From Gelria sp. (GTDB lineage: Bacteria; Bacillota; Syntrophomonadia; Syntrophomonadales; Syntrophomonadaceae): a DNA stretch of 9,566 nucleotides. The stretch lies in contig DUMX01000292.1 of NCBI GenBank assembly GCA_012839665.1, positions 1 through 9,566 of the forward strand, in the 5' to 3' direction. Position 1 is the first letter of the stretch. Each line of letters begins with the position of its first letter. The translations under genes were made by a program, and so were the position numbers. The notes under the pieces were generated by a model. The model saw nothing but the letters and a program-made list of their open reading frames with translations. It searched no databases and had not been told where the DNA came from. Of this stretch, positions 1 to 6,965 are shown one piece after another.

Positions 1-274
1 AGACGGGGATTAGACACTGAAGGACACTGATTTCTTATGATTAACACTGAAATTTCTTAAAATAAACTAAACCCCACCTTGTATTTTCATGGGTGGTTGC
101 GTGTGCTTTGTAAACACTAGAAAGTTATAACCAGGTGTTTTAAGCCATAGAATGTAAAGGGTAACTTCGATACTGCTGGGAAAACATCTAATAGGTCCGG
201 TATTCAAAATGGTCAACCTCTAATAACAGGAGTAAAGTTTGAGCTGAGTGCCGGGTTAATCAAGGAGAAGATTT
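1..274. other. Non-coding leader region before murB
   Basis: No coding region or RNA gene is supported here on either strand. The left edge holds three copies of ACACTGA (14-20, 24-30, 44-50), two of them followed by TTTCTTA (31-37, 53-59), which looks like degenerate intergenic repeat. A TATAAC at 126-131 has no convincing -35 partner, so I do not call a promoter. CTAATA occurs at 189-194 and 221-226 with no evident structure. The right edge contains the murB ribosome binding site AAGGAG (262-267). I could not match the region to a T-box or another riboswitch by eye. Confidence 0.6.
14..59. repeat. Short degenerate direct repeats (ACACTGA units)
   Basis: ACACTGA appears at 14-20, 24-30 and 44-50. 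The second and third copies are each followed by TTTCTTA (31-37 and 53-59, the latter after two extra A). The units are unevenly spaced and short, so this is a decayed intergenic repeat and not an ordered array. The window edge cuts it, so its full extent is unknown. Confidence 0.5.
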
Positions 275-1174
275 ATGTATTCTGAAATATTAAATTATTT
301 ACCGGAAGACCGTTTGCTGTTTAACGAAGAAATGAAGAATCACACTACTTTTAAAATAGGGGGACCAGTAGACCTGATGGTACTGCCCCAGAATGAAGAA
401 GAAATTCACTCCATTATATCATTTTGCCGGCAAAGAGATATTCCTTTGTTTATATTCGGGGCGGGTAGCAACTTATTAGTACGAGACCGGGGTATTCGCG
501 GAATAGCAATGAAACTGGGAGAAAACCTGGATGAAGTGGAGGTTAACGGAGAGGAAATACAGGCACAAGCAGGTGTAAAACTTTCTACTCTGGCTCAAAT
601 AGCCGCTTTTTACTCATTATCTGGATTAGAATTTGCCGAGGGTATACCTGGAAGTTTGGGAGGAGCACTGGTTATGAATGCCGGGGCCTTTGATGGCGAA
701 ATGAAGGAGATAGTTACGCAAGCCCGCGCTATAAGCCCGGATGGTAGTTTTAAAACCTTTCAAAATGAGGAAATACAATTTGGCTATCGCCAGAGCATAT
801 TTCAAAATAACGGTTATATAATAATTTCTGCTGGTTTAAAATTGGTAACTGGTAATCGTGAGGAAATTGAAAAGCGTATGTTGGAATATGCCCGTCGCCG
901 AGGGGAAAAACAGCCCCTGGATAAACCCAGTGCAGGAAGCACCTTTAAGCGTCCTCCGGGATTTTATGTTGGGCCCATGTTGGAAGAACTGGGACTTAAG
1001 GGTTATCAAATAGGCGGTGCTCAGGTATCCAGCAAACATGCTGGTTTTATTGTTAATAACGGTAATGCTACGGCCCGGGATGTGCTTGAGTTAATAGCCT
1101 CAATTCAACAGAAAGCTAAAGAGCGTTTCGGAGTAGATTTGCAGCCGGAAATTCGGATAGTGGGGGAAGAGTGA
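275..1174 (+). CDS. murB: UDP-N-acetylenolpyruvoylglucosamine reductase MurB (type II)
   Basis: MurB is the cytosolic FAD-dependent enzyme that uses NADPH to reduce UDP-GlcNAc-enolpyruvate to UDP-MurNAc, the second committed step of peptidoglycan precursor synthesis. The 299-residue protein matches the usual length. The N-terminal FAD domain shows NHTTFKIGG (22-30) and the flavin-contacting GAGSNLL (62-68), then EGIPGSLGGAL with MNAGAF (122-139). Expected active-site residues are present: Arg172 in FGYRQS, Ser222 in AGSTFKRP (the proton-donating serine) and Glu292 in QPEIRIVG. The Tyr-containing insertion of E. coli-type enzymes is absent, and FYVGPMLEELGLKG is typical of the Bacillus/Staphylococcus-type (type II) form. 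The start at 275 has AAGGAG seven bases upstream. The next gene begins six bases after the stop, suggesting co-transcription, although the partner has no known cell-wall role. No other mur or fts genes lie in the window. Confidence 0.97.
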   Translation: MYSEILNYLPEDRLLFNEEMKNHTTFKIGGPVDLMVLPQNEEEIHSIISFCRQRDIPLFIFGAGSNLLVRDRGIRGIAMKLGENLDEVEVNGEEIQAQAGVKLSTLAQIAAFYSLSGLEFAEGIPGSLGGALVMNAGAFDGEMKEIVTQARAISPDGSFKTFQNEEIQFGYRQSIFQNNGYIIISAGLKLVTGNREEIEKRMLEYARRRGEKQPLDKPSAGSTFKRPPGFYVGPMLEELGLKGYQIGGAQVSSKHAGFIVNNGNATARDVLELIASIQQKAKERFGVDLQPEIRIVGEE

Positions 1175-1180
1175 TATGAA

Positions 1181-2920
1181 ATGAAGGTAGTTCTTAGTAC
1201 ATTGAATGCTAAATATATTCACTCCTCACTGGCGTTGGCTTATCTGGAGGGGGCTTGTTGCAGTGACAGTTGGGAAATAGAAACTCTTGAGTTTACTATT
1301 AACGATAATTTGGACTATATATTGACCAGCCTTTATCGTAGTAAACCGGATGTACTCTGTTTTTCAACCTACATTTGGAACATTGAGGAGATCCTGTCCC
1401 TATGCCAGGATTTTAAAAAAGTATCTCCAGAATGTCTTATAATATTAGGCGGTCCCGAGGTATCCTATGATTCTGCCCAAGTTTTACAGGAGCACTCGAG
1501 TATAGACTATATTGTACGAAAAGAGGGTGAAATTACCTTACGCCAATTGCTGGAACAAATCTTTTTGCAGAAGGGTGTAGAGGAGGTTAAGGGAATAACC
1601 TATCGCTACCAGGGACAGATAAGGGAAAACCCTGACCAACCATTAATTCCTGAACTGGGTTTTTTACCATCTCCTTTTAAGCGCGATTTTACCCCATATA
1701 AAAATCGGGTAGTGTATTATGAAAGTTCCCGGGGCTGTCCCTTTAACTGTTCTTATTGCCTTTCTTCTACGGTGCGGGGAGTTCGTTTTTTCCCCATGGA
1801 CCGGGTAAAAAAAGAACTGAAACATTTACTTGAATACGAACTGCGGGAAATTAAACTGGTGGACCGCACCTTTAACTGTAACGAAAAACGGGCTCGGGAG
1901 ATTATGCAGTTTATTGTGGAGCAGGGAAGTAGTACCAAGGTGCACCTGGAAATTTGCGCTGATATATTGTCAGATGAATTTATTGAATTTATAGGTAAAC
2001 TGCCGCCTGATATTTTTAATTTTGAAATTGGGATACAATCAACCTGCCCGGAGGCACTACAGGCAGTTCATCGGGTTAGCAATTGGGAAACCTTGCGTAG
2101 AAATATTTTGCAACTGCGGTCATTTAATAACATCCATCTGCACCTGGACCTTATAGCTGGACTGCCTTACGAAAGCTATACCCGGTTCCAGGAGTCCTTT
2201 AATAATGTTTTTAGTTTGCAGCCCCATATGCTACAGCTCGGGTTTTTAAAATTATTGAAGGGCTCAGAGATTTATCGTCAACGTCATGAACACGGTTATC
2301 GTTTTCAGGAGCGTTCGCCTTATCAGGTTCTGGCCAATAATTATATTTCCTATGATGAAATCATTAAACTACAGCAGATAGAAGAGTTATTAAATCGCTA
2401 TTACAATAAAGATATAGTCCCGGCCACTATAGCCTATGGCATTAATACAGTTTATCAGGGTAATGCTTTTACTTTTTTTGAAGACTTCGCTTTTTACTGG
2501 GAGGAAAATGAGCTCTACGGCCGAGGTCATCGCCGGGTAAGGGAATATGATATTTTACTGGATTTTTTGAATTGTCGTTGGCCGGAACGGAAGCGGGAGT
2601 GGAATGAATTAGTAAAATTTGACTTTTTACATCAAAATTTACCCCATCCGTTTCCACAAAGCATTAAGCGCTTTGAACTGGATGCAACCCGGGATTTACT
2701 AAATACTTGTTTGCAAGACGAATCGTTTTTGGCCTCTCTTCCTGACGTCTTGCCAGAAGACCGAAGGGGAATAAGAAAATATGTGCATCTGGAACATTTT
2801 ATTTTCAACCTTTTATCCTTCACTCTTTTGGAAAAACCCTGGCCTCTAATTTTCATCTATCACCCGGTTAAGAAAAAAGCAATGGATGTGGTTAATGAAA
2901 CCGGGGACAAGCTCTTTTAG
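1181..2920 (+). CDS. B12-binding domain/radical SAM protein with C-terminal DUF4080
   Basis: This 579-residue protein is a predicted cytosolic iron-sulfur enzyme of unknown reaction. Residues 1 to about 130 form a Rossmann-like cobalamin-binding domain, opening with TLNAKYIHSSLAL (7-19), a signature start of this family, and including LIILGGPEVSYD (86-97). I do not see the classical DxHxxG motif, so cobalamin may bind base-off without histidine, as in other radical SAM B12 proteins, or not at all. The radical SAM core follows, with cluster cysteines 186, 190 and 193 in SRGCPFNCSYC and the later strand motif FEIGIQS. The last ~200 residues resemble the DUF4080 region that accompanies this architecture. 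The ATG at 1181 is preceded by GGGGGAAGAG at 1162-1171, inside the murB end. An ATG at 1176 is out of frame. Substrate is unknown: methyltransferase or ring-forming chemistry is possible, but nothing here decides it. Confidence 0.9.
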   Translation: MKVVLSTLNAKYIHSSLALAYLEGACCSDSWEIETLEFTINDNLDYILTSLYRSKPDVLCFSTYIWNIEEILSLCQDFKKVSPECLIILGGPEVSYDSAQVLQEHSSIDYIVRKEGEITLRQLLEQIFLQKGVEEVKGITYRYQGQIRENPDQPLIPELGFLPSPFKRDFTPYKNRVVYYESSRGCPFNCSYCLSSTVRGVRFFPMDRVKKELKHLLEYELREIKLVDRTFNCNEKRAREIMQFIVEQGSSTKVHLEICADILSDEFIEFIGKLPPDIFNFEIGIQSTCPEALQAVHRVSNWETLRRNILQLRSFNNIHLHLDLIAGLPYESYTRFQESFNNVFSLQPHMLQLGFLKLLKGSEIYRQRHEHGYRFQERSPYQVLANNYISYDEIIKLQQIEELLNRYYNKDIVPATIAYGINTVYQGNAFTFFEDFAFYWEENELYGRGHRRVREYDILLDFLNCRWPERKREWNELVKFDFLHQNLPHPFPQSIKRFELDATRDLLNTCLQDESFLASLPDVLPEDRRGIRKYVHLEHFIFNLLSFTLLEKPWPLIFIYHPVKKKAMDVVNETGDKLF

Positions 2921-3037
2921 CCCAACAACTAAACCTCTCTTTTTTCTAGGATATGGCCTCCTTTTTATCTTCACCAAGTACCAACTAGAGACAAAATCAG
3001 AAAAAATTCAACAGAACATACTAGTTTCGACATTTTC

Positions 3038-3046
3038 TGTTATTAT
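3038..3046 (+). promoter_or_regulatory. Candidate extended -10 promoter for the histidine kinase
   Basis: TGT directly followed by TATTAT (3041-3046) matches an extended -10 element. No good -35 lies 16-18 bases upstream. Transcription would start near 3053, leaving a leader of about 64 bases before the TTG start. A 7-bp inverted repeat, CAGAAAA (2998-3004) and TTTTCTG (3033-3039), brackets the upstream side and touches the -10 element. It could be an operator, but the region is AT-rich and chance is possible. Confidence 0.35.
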
Positions 3047-3116
3047 CTCTAAAGGATATATTGCCGTTCTTGCCTAATACACAAGATATGAAAAAGCGCT
3101 GTCCGGGGGTGAAGCT

Positions 3117-4619
3117 TTGGAACAGGTTACAAATATAGCGCCAACAGAAATTGAAGCTCTGAAGCATGAAATAGAACGGCTAGAAAACATTGTTGCTTAT
3201 TATAAGCAACAAGAAGAAAGTGCCTGGCGAAATTGGACTACCCTGCGCCAGATTGCTGATTATGCACCCGCATTAATATACATCCTGCAGGGAAATTACT
3301 TTGTTTATGTTAACTCAACCTTTGAAGACGTAACCGGGTATACTCTGGATGAATGTCTAAATACTGAGTTTTGGAATTTTATTCATTCTGATTATAGGGA
3401 TATAACCAGGAGTAGAAATTTGGACCGACTGGCGGGTAAACATGTTCCTCCCTATGAAACTAAAATATTAACGAAAAATGGCACTTTTTACTGGGGATAT
3501 TTATCATCTGATTTAATATATCTAGACGGTCAACCGGCAGCCATTGGTATAATACAGGATATAAGTGAGCGTAAAAAAGCCGAAGATGCACTGTTAGCTT
3601 CAGAGACCAAGTTTGCTAAAACCTTTGCAGCCAGTCCTAATATCATGATTATTTCTACATTTGATGGAATGTTTGTGGATGTTAATGAACGTTTCATTCT
3701 GGAGACTGGTTATAACAGAGCGGAAGTTATTGGGAAAAATGTTGAGGAGATAAACTTGTGGGTTAATCCCGAAGACCGTAGGATGATGCAAAAACTAATT
3801 CTTATGAATGGTTCAGTACGTAACCTGGAGGTAAGAATTAGAACCAAATTGGGCCAGGAACGTATTGTTTTGCTTTCATCTGAGGCTATAGAGCTTGATG
3901 GTCAGCACTGTATGATAAATATTATGAACGATATTACCGAACATAAACGCATGTCTAACCAGATTGCTCGTCTGGACCAGTTAAATCTGATAGGGGAAAT
4001 TGCCGCCAGCATTGGTCATGAGATGAGAAATCCCATGACCAGTGTACGCGGATTCCTGCAGATGTTTATGAGTGAAAAAGTTTTAATTCCATATCATGAT
4101 TACTTTGGGCTAATGATTGAAGAACTGGATAGGGCCAACCAAATAATTAGCGAATTTCTATCCCTGGCCAAAAATAAAACTATTACTCTGGAAACGAGAA
4201 ATTTAAAAAAGATAATTGAGGCTTTGTCACCCTTAATAGCTGTTGATGCCATCAAACAGGATAAGCACCTGGTTCTAGACTTGGAAGATATCCCAGACTT
4301 GCTTTTAGATGAAAAGGAAATTCGTCAGTTAATACTTAACCTGGTGCGTAATGGCCTGGAAGCTATGCCTGCTGGTAAAACTATTACTATAAAGACTTAT
4401 GCCGAAGAAAACTCTGTTTTCCTGGAGGTTGCAGATGAGGGAAGTGGCATAGACCCTGATATTATGGATAAAATTGACACCCCTTTTTTTACCACTAAAG
4501 AACAGGGGACAGGCCTGGGTTTGCCCGTATGCCATAGTATAGCTATTCGCCATAAGGCCACTATCGAAGTTAAGACTGGCTCAAAGGGAACTAGTTTTAT
4601 TGTTTGCTTTAAAGTCTAA
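3117..4619 (+). CDS. Cytosolic PAS-PAS sensor histidine kinase (orphan)
   Basis: This is a two-component sensor that should autophosphorylate on histidine and pass phosphate to an unlinked response regulator. A short N-terminal coiled coil (about 10-35) precedes two PAS domains (about 42-155, ending DISERKKAE, and 162-277, ending DITEHKR). The HisKA domain has the phospho-acceptor His301 in SIGHEMRNP. The ATPase domain shows the N box NLVRNGLEAM (408-417), G1 DEGSG (440-444), the F box PFFTTKEQ and G2 GTGLGLPV (464-471). No membrane segment is visible, so the signal is intracellular. The start is TTG at 3117, five bases after GGGGGTG (3105-3111); the upstream ATG at 3088 is out of frame. The layout resembles Bacillus/Clostridium sporulation kinases feeding Spo0F or Spo0A, but a role in sporulation is inference. 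No response regulator is adjacent. Confidence 0.93.
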   Translation: MEQVTNIAPTEIEALKHEIERLENIVAYYKQQEESAWRNWTTLRQIADYAPALIYILQGNYFVYVNSTFEDVTGYTLDECLNTEFWNFIHSDYRDITRSRNLDRLAGKHVPPYETKILTKNGTFYWGYLSSDLIYLDGQPAAIGIIQDISERKKAEDALLASETKFAKTFAASPNIMIISTFDGMFVDVNERFILETGYNRAEVIGKNVEEINLWVNPEDRRMMQKLILMNGSVRNLEVRIRTKLGQERIVLLSSEAIELDGQHCMINIMNDITEHKRMSNQIARLDQLNLIGEIAASIGHEMRNPMTSVRGFLQMFMSEKVLIPYHDYFGLMIEELDRANQIISEFLSLAKNKTITLETRNLKKIIEALSPLIAVDAIKQDKHLVLDLEDIPDLLLDEKEIRQLILNLVRNGLEAMPAGKTITIKTYAEENSVFLEVADEGSGIDPDIMDKIDTPFFTTKEQGTGLGLPVCHSIAIRHKATIEVKTGSKGTSFIVCFKV

Positions 4620-4654
4620 TACGTGTATCCTTTAGGGTAAAATACAGACCTGGA

Positions 4655-4673
4655 AGTAGCAAGAAACGCTACT
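4655..4673 (+). other. Small hairpin with a 7-base loop
   Basis: AGTAGC (4655-4660) pairs perfectly with GCTACT (4668-4673) around the loop AAGAAAC. It lies between the kinase stop and the terminator-like hairpin at 4680-4709. The proportions resemble a tRNA anticodon arm, but the loop lacks the invariant T33 and no acceptor stem can be drawn. It may be part of the 3' untranslated structure of the kinase mRNA. Confidence 0.4.
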
Positions 4674-4679
4674 CGTGTT

Positions 4680-4709
4680 AGCCGGGGTCGGTTTCGATTC
4701 CCGGCTTTT
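4680..4709 (+). terminator. Probable Rho-independent terminator after the kinase
   Basis: AGCCGGG (4680-4686) pairs with CCCGGCT (4700-4706). Inside it, TCG (4688-4690) and CGA (4695-4697) can pair around GTTT. Three more T follow the stem before C interrupts, so the U tract is short and termination may be incomplete. Its place, 60 bases after the kinase stop and just before the promoter of the next gene, fits a terminator. Confidence 0.6.
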
Positions 4710-4712
4710 CTC

Positions 4713-4721
4713 TGTTATAAT
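4713..4721 (+). promoter_or_regulatory. Extended -10 promoter for the UbiB-family gene
   Basis: TGT followed by the consensus TATAAT (4716-4721) forms an extended -10 element. A poor -35 candidate, TTCGAT (4693-4698), sits 17 bases upstream, inside the preceding hairpin. Transcription would start near 4728, leaving a leader of about 28 bases with the ribosome binding site GAGAGGG at 4743-4749. Confidence 0.55.
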
Positions 4722-4755
4722 GTATTAAACTTTGCAGGCATTGAGAGGGTAAGTA

Positions 4756-6429
4756 ATGAAGATAAGCCGCCGTTCTGGCATGCTCAGATTTTTTATAGTG
4801 ATTAAACTTTTTGTAGATATATTCTGGGTTTTTTATTCGCTCAAATTTAAGCGTTTATGGCACAGTGATTCTTGGGTGGAAGCTAAACGTCAGGAATTGT
4901 ATGAAAGTCAGGCCAGGTATTTTCGGGAAATTGCAGTTAAATTGGGTGGGCTTTTTATCAAACTGGGGCAGTTTCTCAGTACTCGGGTGGATATGCTCCC
5001 TAAAACTAGCCTGGACGAACTTTCAGGTTTACAGGATGAAGTACCGGCAGTAGACTTCACAGATATCAAGGAAGTTATAGAAGCTGAATTTGAACGACCA
5101 TTAGAGCAGGTTTTTGCTCAGTTTGATTCCGAGGCCCTGGCTTCAGCTTCCCTGGGACAAGTACATCGTGGTCACCTGACTGATGGCAGTACTGTAGCTA
5201 TAAAAGTCCAAAGACCTGGTATTGATGAGCTGGTAGCTATAGATTTACGAGCCATTTACCAGGTAATTAAGCTGTTAAAAAGATTTACTAAATGGGAACA
5301 AGTGATAGATTTTGATGCTATATTTATAGAATTTAAGGAGAATGTAAAAGCGGAGCTAGATTATATACAAGAGGGGCATAATGCTGAAACTATAGCCAGG
5401 AACAGCCAGGACGCCCCGGATGTTATTATTCCAAAAATATATTGGGACTACACCACTCGCCGGGTTCTTACCATGGAATACCTGGAGGGAATAAAAGTTA
5501 CGGAACATCAACTGATGGAGCAATACCAAATTAATCGGCAAGCTCTAGCTGCCAAATTACTGCAGATTTATGTGAAGCAAATACTTATTGACGGTTTCTA
5601 TCATGCTGATCCCCATCCGGGGAACCTTTTCATAACTCCTGAAGGTAAAATTATTATGGTTGATTTCGGCATGACTGATAGTATTACCCCTGATTTAAAG
5701 GAAACTCTGATAGAGATGGTTTTTGCTCTGGTCAATCGGGATTATGACCAGGTAACACATTATCTGAAAGAGCTGGGCTTTATACGTTATGATTACGATA
5801 ACCAGGCCTTAAATCGGGCTATGAGTATATTCCTGGAAGAGCTGGTGGGTACAAGTCAAGATTTATCCAGCTTTGACCTACAAGATTTACTAAGGGATTT
5901 GGAGACGTTACTTTATGAGCAACCATTTCAAATCCCGGCAAATTTTACGTTTCTAGGACGTGCTCTGGGCACTCTCTATGGCATTTGCCTTGATTTAGAT
6001 CCGGGTATAAGCTTCATCGATGTTGCCAAACCCTATGTTGACCAAATTGCGCCGGAGAGAAGCAGCATCTTTCGCATAGCTAAGGACCGCAGCAAGCTCA
6101 TTGGTAACGCTTTACTGGATATTCCACCCCTGATGCAAAAAGCATTAATCAGGGTAGAGCGGGGAGAGCTTAACCTGACCCATCCTCTCCAAAACATAAA
6201 TAATGCCATAGAACACAATACTCGGGTTACCAAAGCCCTGGTCTGGGCTATAGTATTTGGTTTCTCTTTAGCAACCTCTGCCTATCTGTTTGTAAATGGC
6301 TTAACCCGCCTGGCCATCTGTTTGTTAATATTCTCCAGCGTAATATTTTTATTGCTCTTGGTCACAAGTCGCAGACCTACTCGCAAAAAAGCTCCCCATC
6401 CGCCAGTTATGATAAAACGAGGAAATTAA
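4756..6429 (+). CDS. ABC1/UbiB/AarF-family atypical protein kinase-like membrane protein
   Basis: Members of this family are kinase-like ATPases linked to isoprenoid quinone synthesis in aerobes (UbiB, COQ8). All family signatures are present in 557 residues: the KxGQ motif in FIKLGQFLSTR (67-77), the alanine-rich nucleotide loop ALASASLGQVH (127-137) that replaces the glycine loop, the lysine at 150 in VAIKVQRPG, the catalytic HADPHPGN (283-290) and the metal-binding DFG (303-305). An amphipathic or membrane-associated stretch lies at 11-30. Two hydrophobic helices near the C terminus (about 504-521 and 525-545), followed by basic residues, anchor it in the membrane, as in UbiB. The ATG at 4756 has GAGAGGG six bases upstream. 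It appears monocistronic. In an anaerobe its partner may be menaquinone or another prenyl lipid, but no quinone gene is nearby. Family assignment is firm; the substrate is not known. Confidence 0.93.
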   Translation: MKISRRSGMLRFFIVIKLFVDIFWVFYSLKFKRLWHSDSWVEAKRQELYESQARYFREIAVKLGGLFIKLGQFLSTRVDMLPKTSLDELSGLQDEVPAVDFTDIKEVIEAEFERPLEQVFAQFDSEALASASLGQVHRGHLTDGSTVAIKVQRPGIDELVAIDLRAIYQVIKLLKRFTKWEQVIDFDAIFIEFKENVKAELDYIQEGHNAETIARNSQDAPDVIIPKIYWDYTTRRVLTMEYLEGIKVTEHQLMEQYQINRQALAAKLLQIYVKQILIDGFYHADPHPGNLFITPEGKIIMVDFGMTDSITPDLKETLIEMVFALVNRDYDQVTHYLKELGFIRYDYDNQALNRAMSIFLEELVGTSQDLSSFDLQDLLRDLETLLYEQPFQIPANFTFLGRALGTLYGICLDLDPGISFIDVAKPYVDQIAPERSSIFRIAKDRSKLIGNALLDIPPLMQKALIRVERGELNLTHPLQNINNAIEHNTRVTKALVWAIVFGFSLATSAYLFVNGLTRLAICLLIFSSVIFLLLLVTSRRPTRKKAPHPPVMIKRGN

Positions 6430-6480
6430 TTAACAGCTTCTTTGCCAATAACACAAATTACAAGAATCTATTTTTACCTA

Positions 6481-6509
6481 TTGTTAAATTAAGGGGTTCA
6501 GTTTATAAT
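6481..6509 (+). promoter_or_regulatory. Promoter of the metal-resistance operon
   Basis: TTGTTA (6481-6486), a 17-base spacer and the consensus TATAAT (6504-6509) make a good sigma-A promoter. Expected transcription start is near 6516, inside the inverted repeat at 6512-6533, so a repressor bound there would block initiation. Confidence 0.8.
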
Positions 6510-6511
6510 GA

Positions 6512-6535
6512 CATATGAATAGTTGTTCATATGAA
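6512..6535. promoter_or_regulatory. ArsR/CadC-type operator (inverted repeat)
   Basis: CATATGAA (6512-6519) and TTCATATG (6526-6533) form a perfect 8-bp inverted repeat around six bases. The right arm is extended by AA to the 10-base palindrome TTCATATGAA (6526-6535). AT-rich dyads of this size at the start site are typical for ArsR/SmtB/CadC repressors, and the adjacent gene encodes one. Binding by that protein is inferred from position and form. Confidence 0.75.
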
Positions 6536-6554
6536 CATATATAGGAGTGAGTTT

Positions 6555-6926
6555 ATGTTGGGCAGAAATACGGAGGTACCCTCATGTAGTAGCAATGTTG
6601 TACATGAAGAAGTAGTTGCCCGGGTCAGGGAAGAAATGCCGTTGGAAGAGACCCTCTATGATTTAGCGGAGCTTTTTAAAGTATTCGGGGACACTACTCG
6701 GGTTAAAATCCTTTACGCTCTGTTTGCAGCGGAAATGTGTGTTTGTGATATTGCCGCCCTTTTAAATATGTCCCAATCAGCAATATCTCACCAGCTTAGA
6801 ATATTAAAACAGGCCCGCCTGGTGAAGTTTCGCCGTCAGGGTAGGGTTGTCTATTATAGTCTGGATGATGAACATGTTAAACAGATATTTGACCAGGGTC
6901 TGACTCATATTAATGAGCTTACGTAA
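6555..6926 (+). CDS. CadC-like ArsR/SmtB-family metal-sensing repressor
   Basis: This winged-helix homodimer should repress its own operon and release DNA when soft or borderline metals bind. I place the start at ATG 6555, seven bases after AGGAG (6543-6547), giving 123 residues. An in-frame ATG at 6531 lies inside the operator and lacks a ribosome binding site. The sensing motif MCVCD on the recognition-domain helix supplies two cysteines, and an N-terminal cysteine and histidine (PSCSSNVVHEE) resemble the CadC N-terminal ligands, although CadC has two cysteines there. The DNA-reading helix is SQSAISHQLRILKQ and the wing RRQGRVVYYSL. Near the C terminus DEHVKQIFDQGLTHINE fits the alpha-5 zinc site pattern DxH-x10-HxxE. 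Both site types therefore seem present, which favours Cd/Pb/Zn sensing over arsenic. It is co-transcribed with the ATPase 39 bases downstream. The exact metal is inference. Confidence 0.9.
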   Translation: MLGRNTEVPSCSSNVVHEEVVARVREEMPLEETLYDLAELFKVFGDTTRVKILYALFAAEMCVCDIAALLNMSQSAISHQLRILKQARLVKFRRQGRVVYYSLDDEHVKQIFDQGLTHINELT

Positions 6927-6938
6927 CCGGGCACGGGG

Positions 6939-6953
6939 TTAGGAGTTAGGAGT
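6939..6953 (+). repeat. Duplicated TTAGGAG before the ATPase gene
   Basis: TTAGGAG occurs twice in tandem (6939-6945, 6946-6952), followed by T and then a G-rich run just before the ATPase start. The duplication gives two extra purine-rich segments near the ribosome binding site. A direct effect on translation is speculation. Confidence 0.5.
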
Positions 6954-6965
6954 GGGGGGATTGTC

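Noticed and set aside
14..59. A CRISPR-like array from the ACACTGA repeats
   Set aside because: Repeats are 7 bases with irregular gaps of 3 and 13 bases, far too short and uneven for repeats and spacers.
72..96. A hairpin in the murB leader (CCACC with GGTGG)
   Set aside because: Only five pairs form around a 13-base loop and the flanks do not extend the stem; there is no T tract or riboswitch context.
3014..3028. A third LexA-like box (GAAC ... GTTTC) before the kinase
   Set aside because: The half-sites are separated by six bases, not four, and the right half is GTTT, so it does not fit the operator form.
2886..3077. A 63-codon frame between the radical SAM and kinase genes
   Set aside because: It starts inside the radical SAM gene in another frame, has no ribosome binding site, covers the candidate kinase promoter and resembles no protein I recognise.
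4630..4712. A tRNA gene (loop with GAA, T-arm-like TTCGATTCC)
   Set aside because: No acceptor stem pairs, position 33 is A where T is invariant, the T loop has an extra base and no clear D arm can be drawn. A terminator plus hairpin explains the stretch better.
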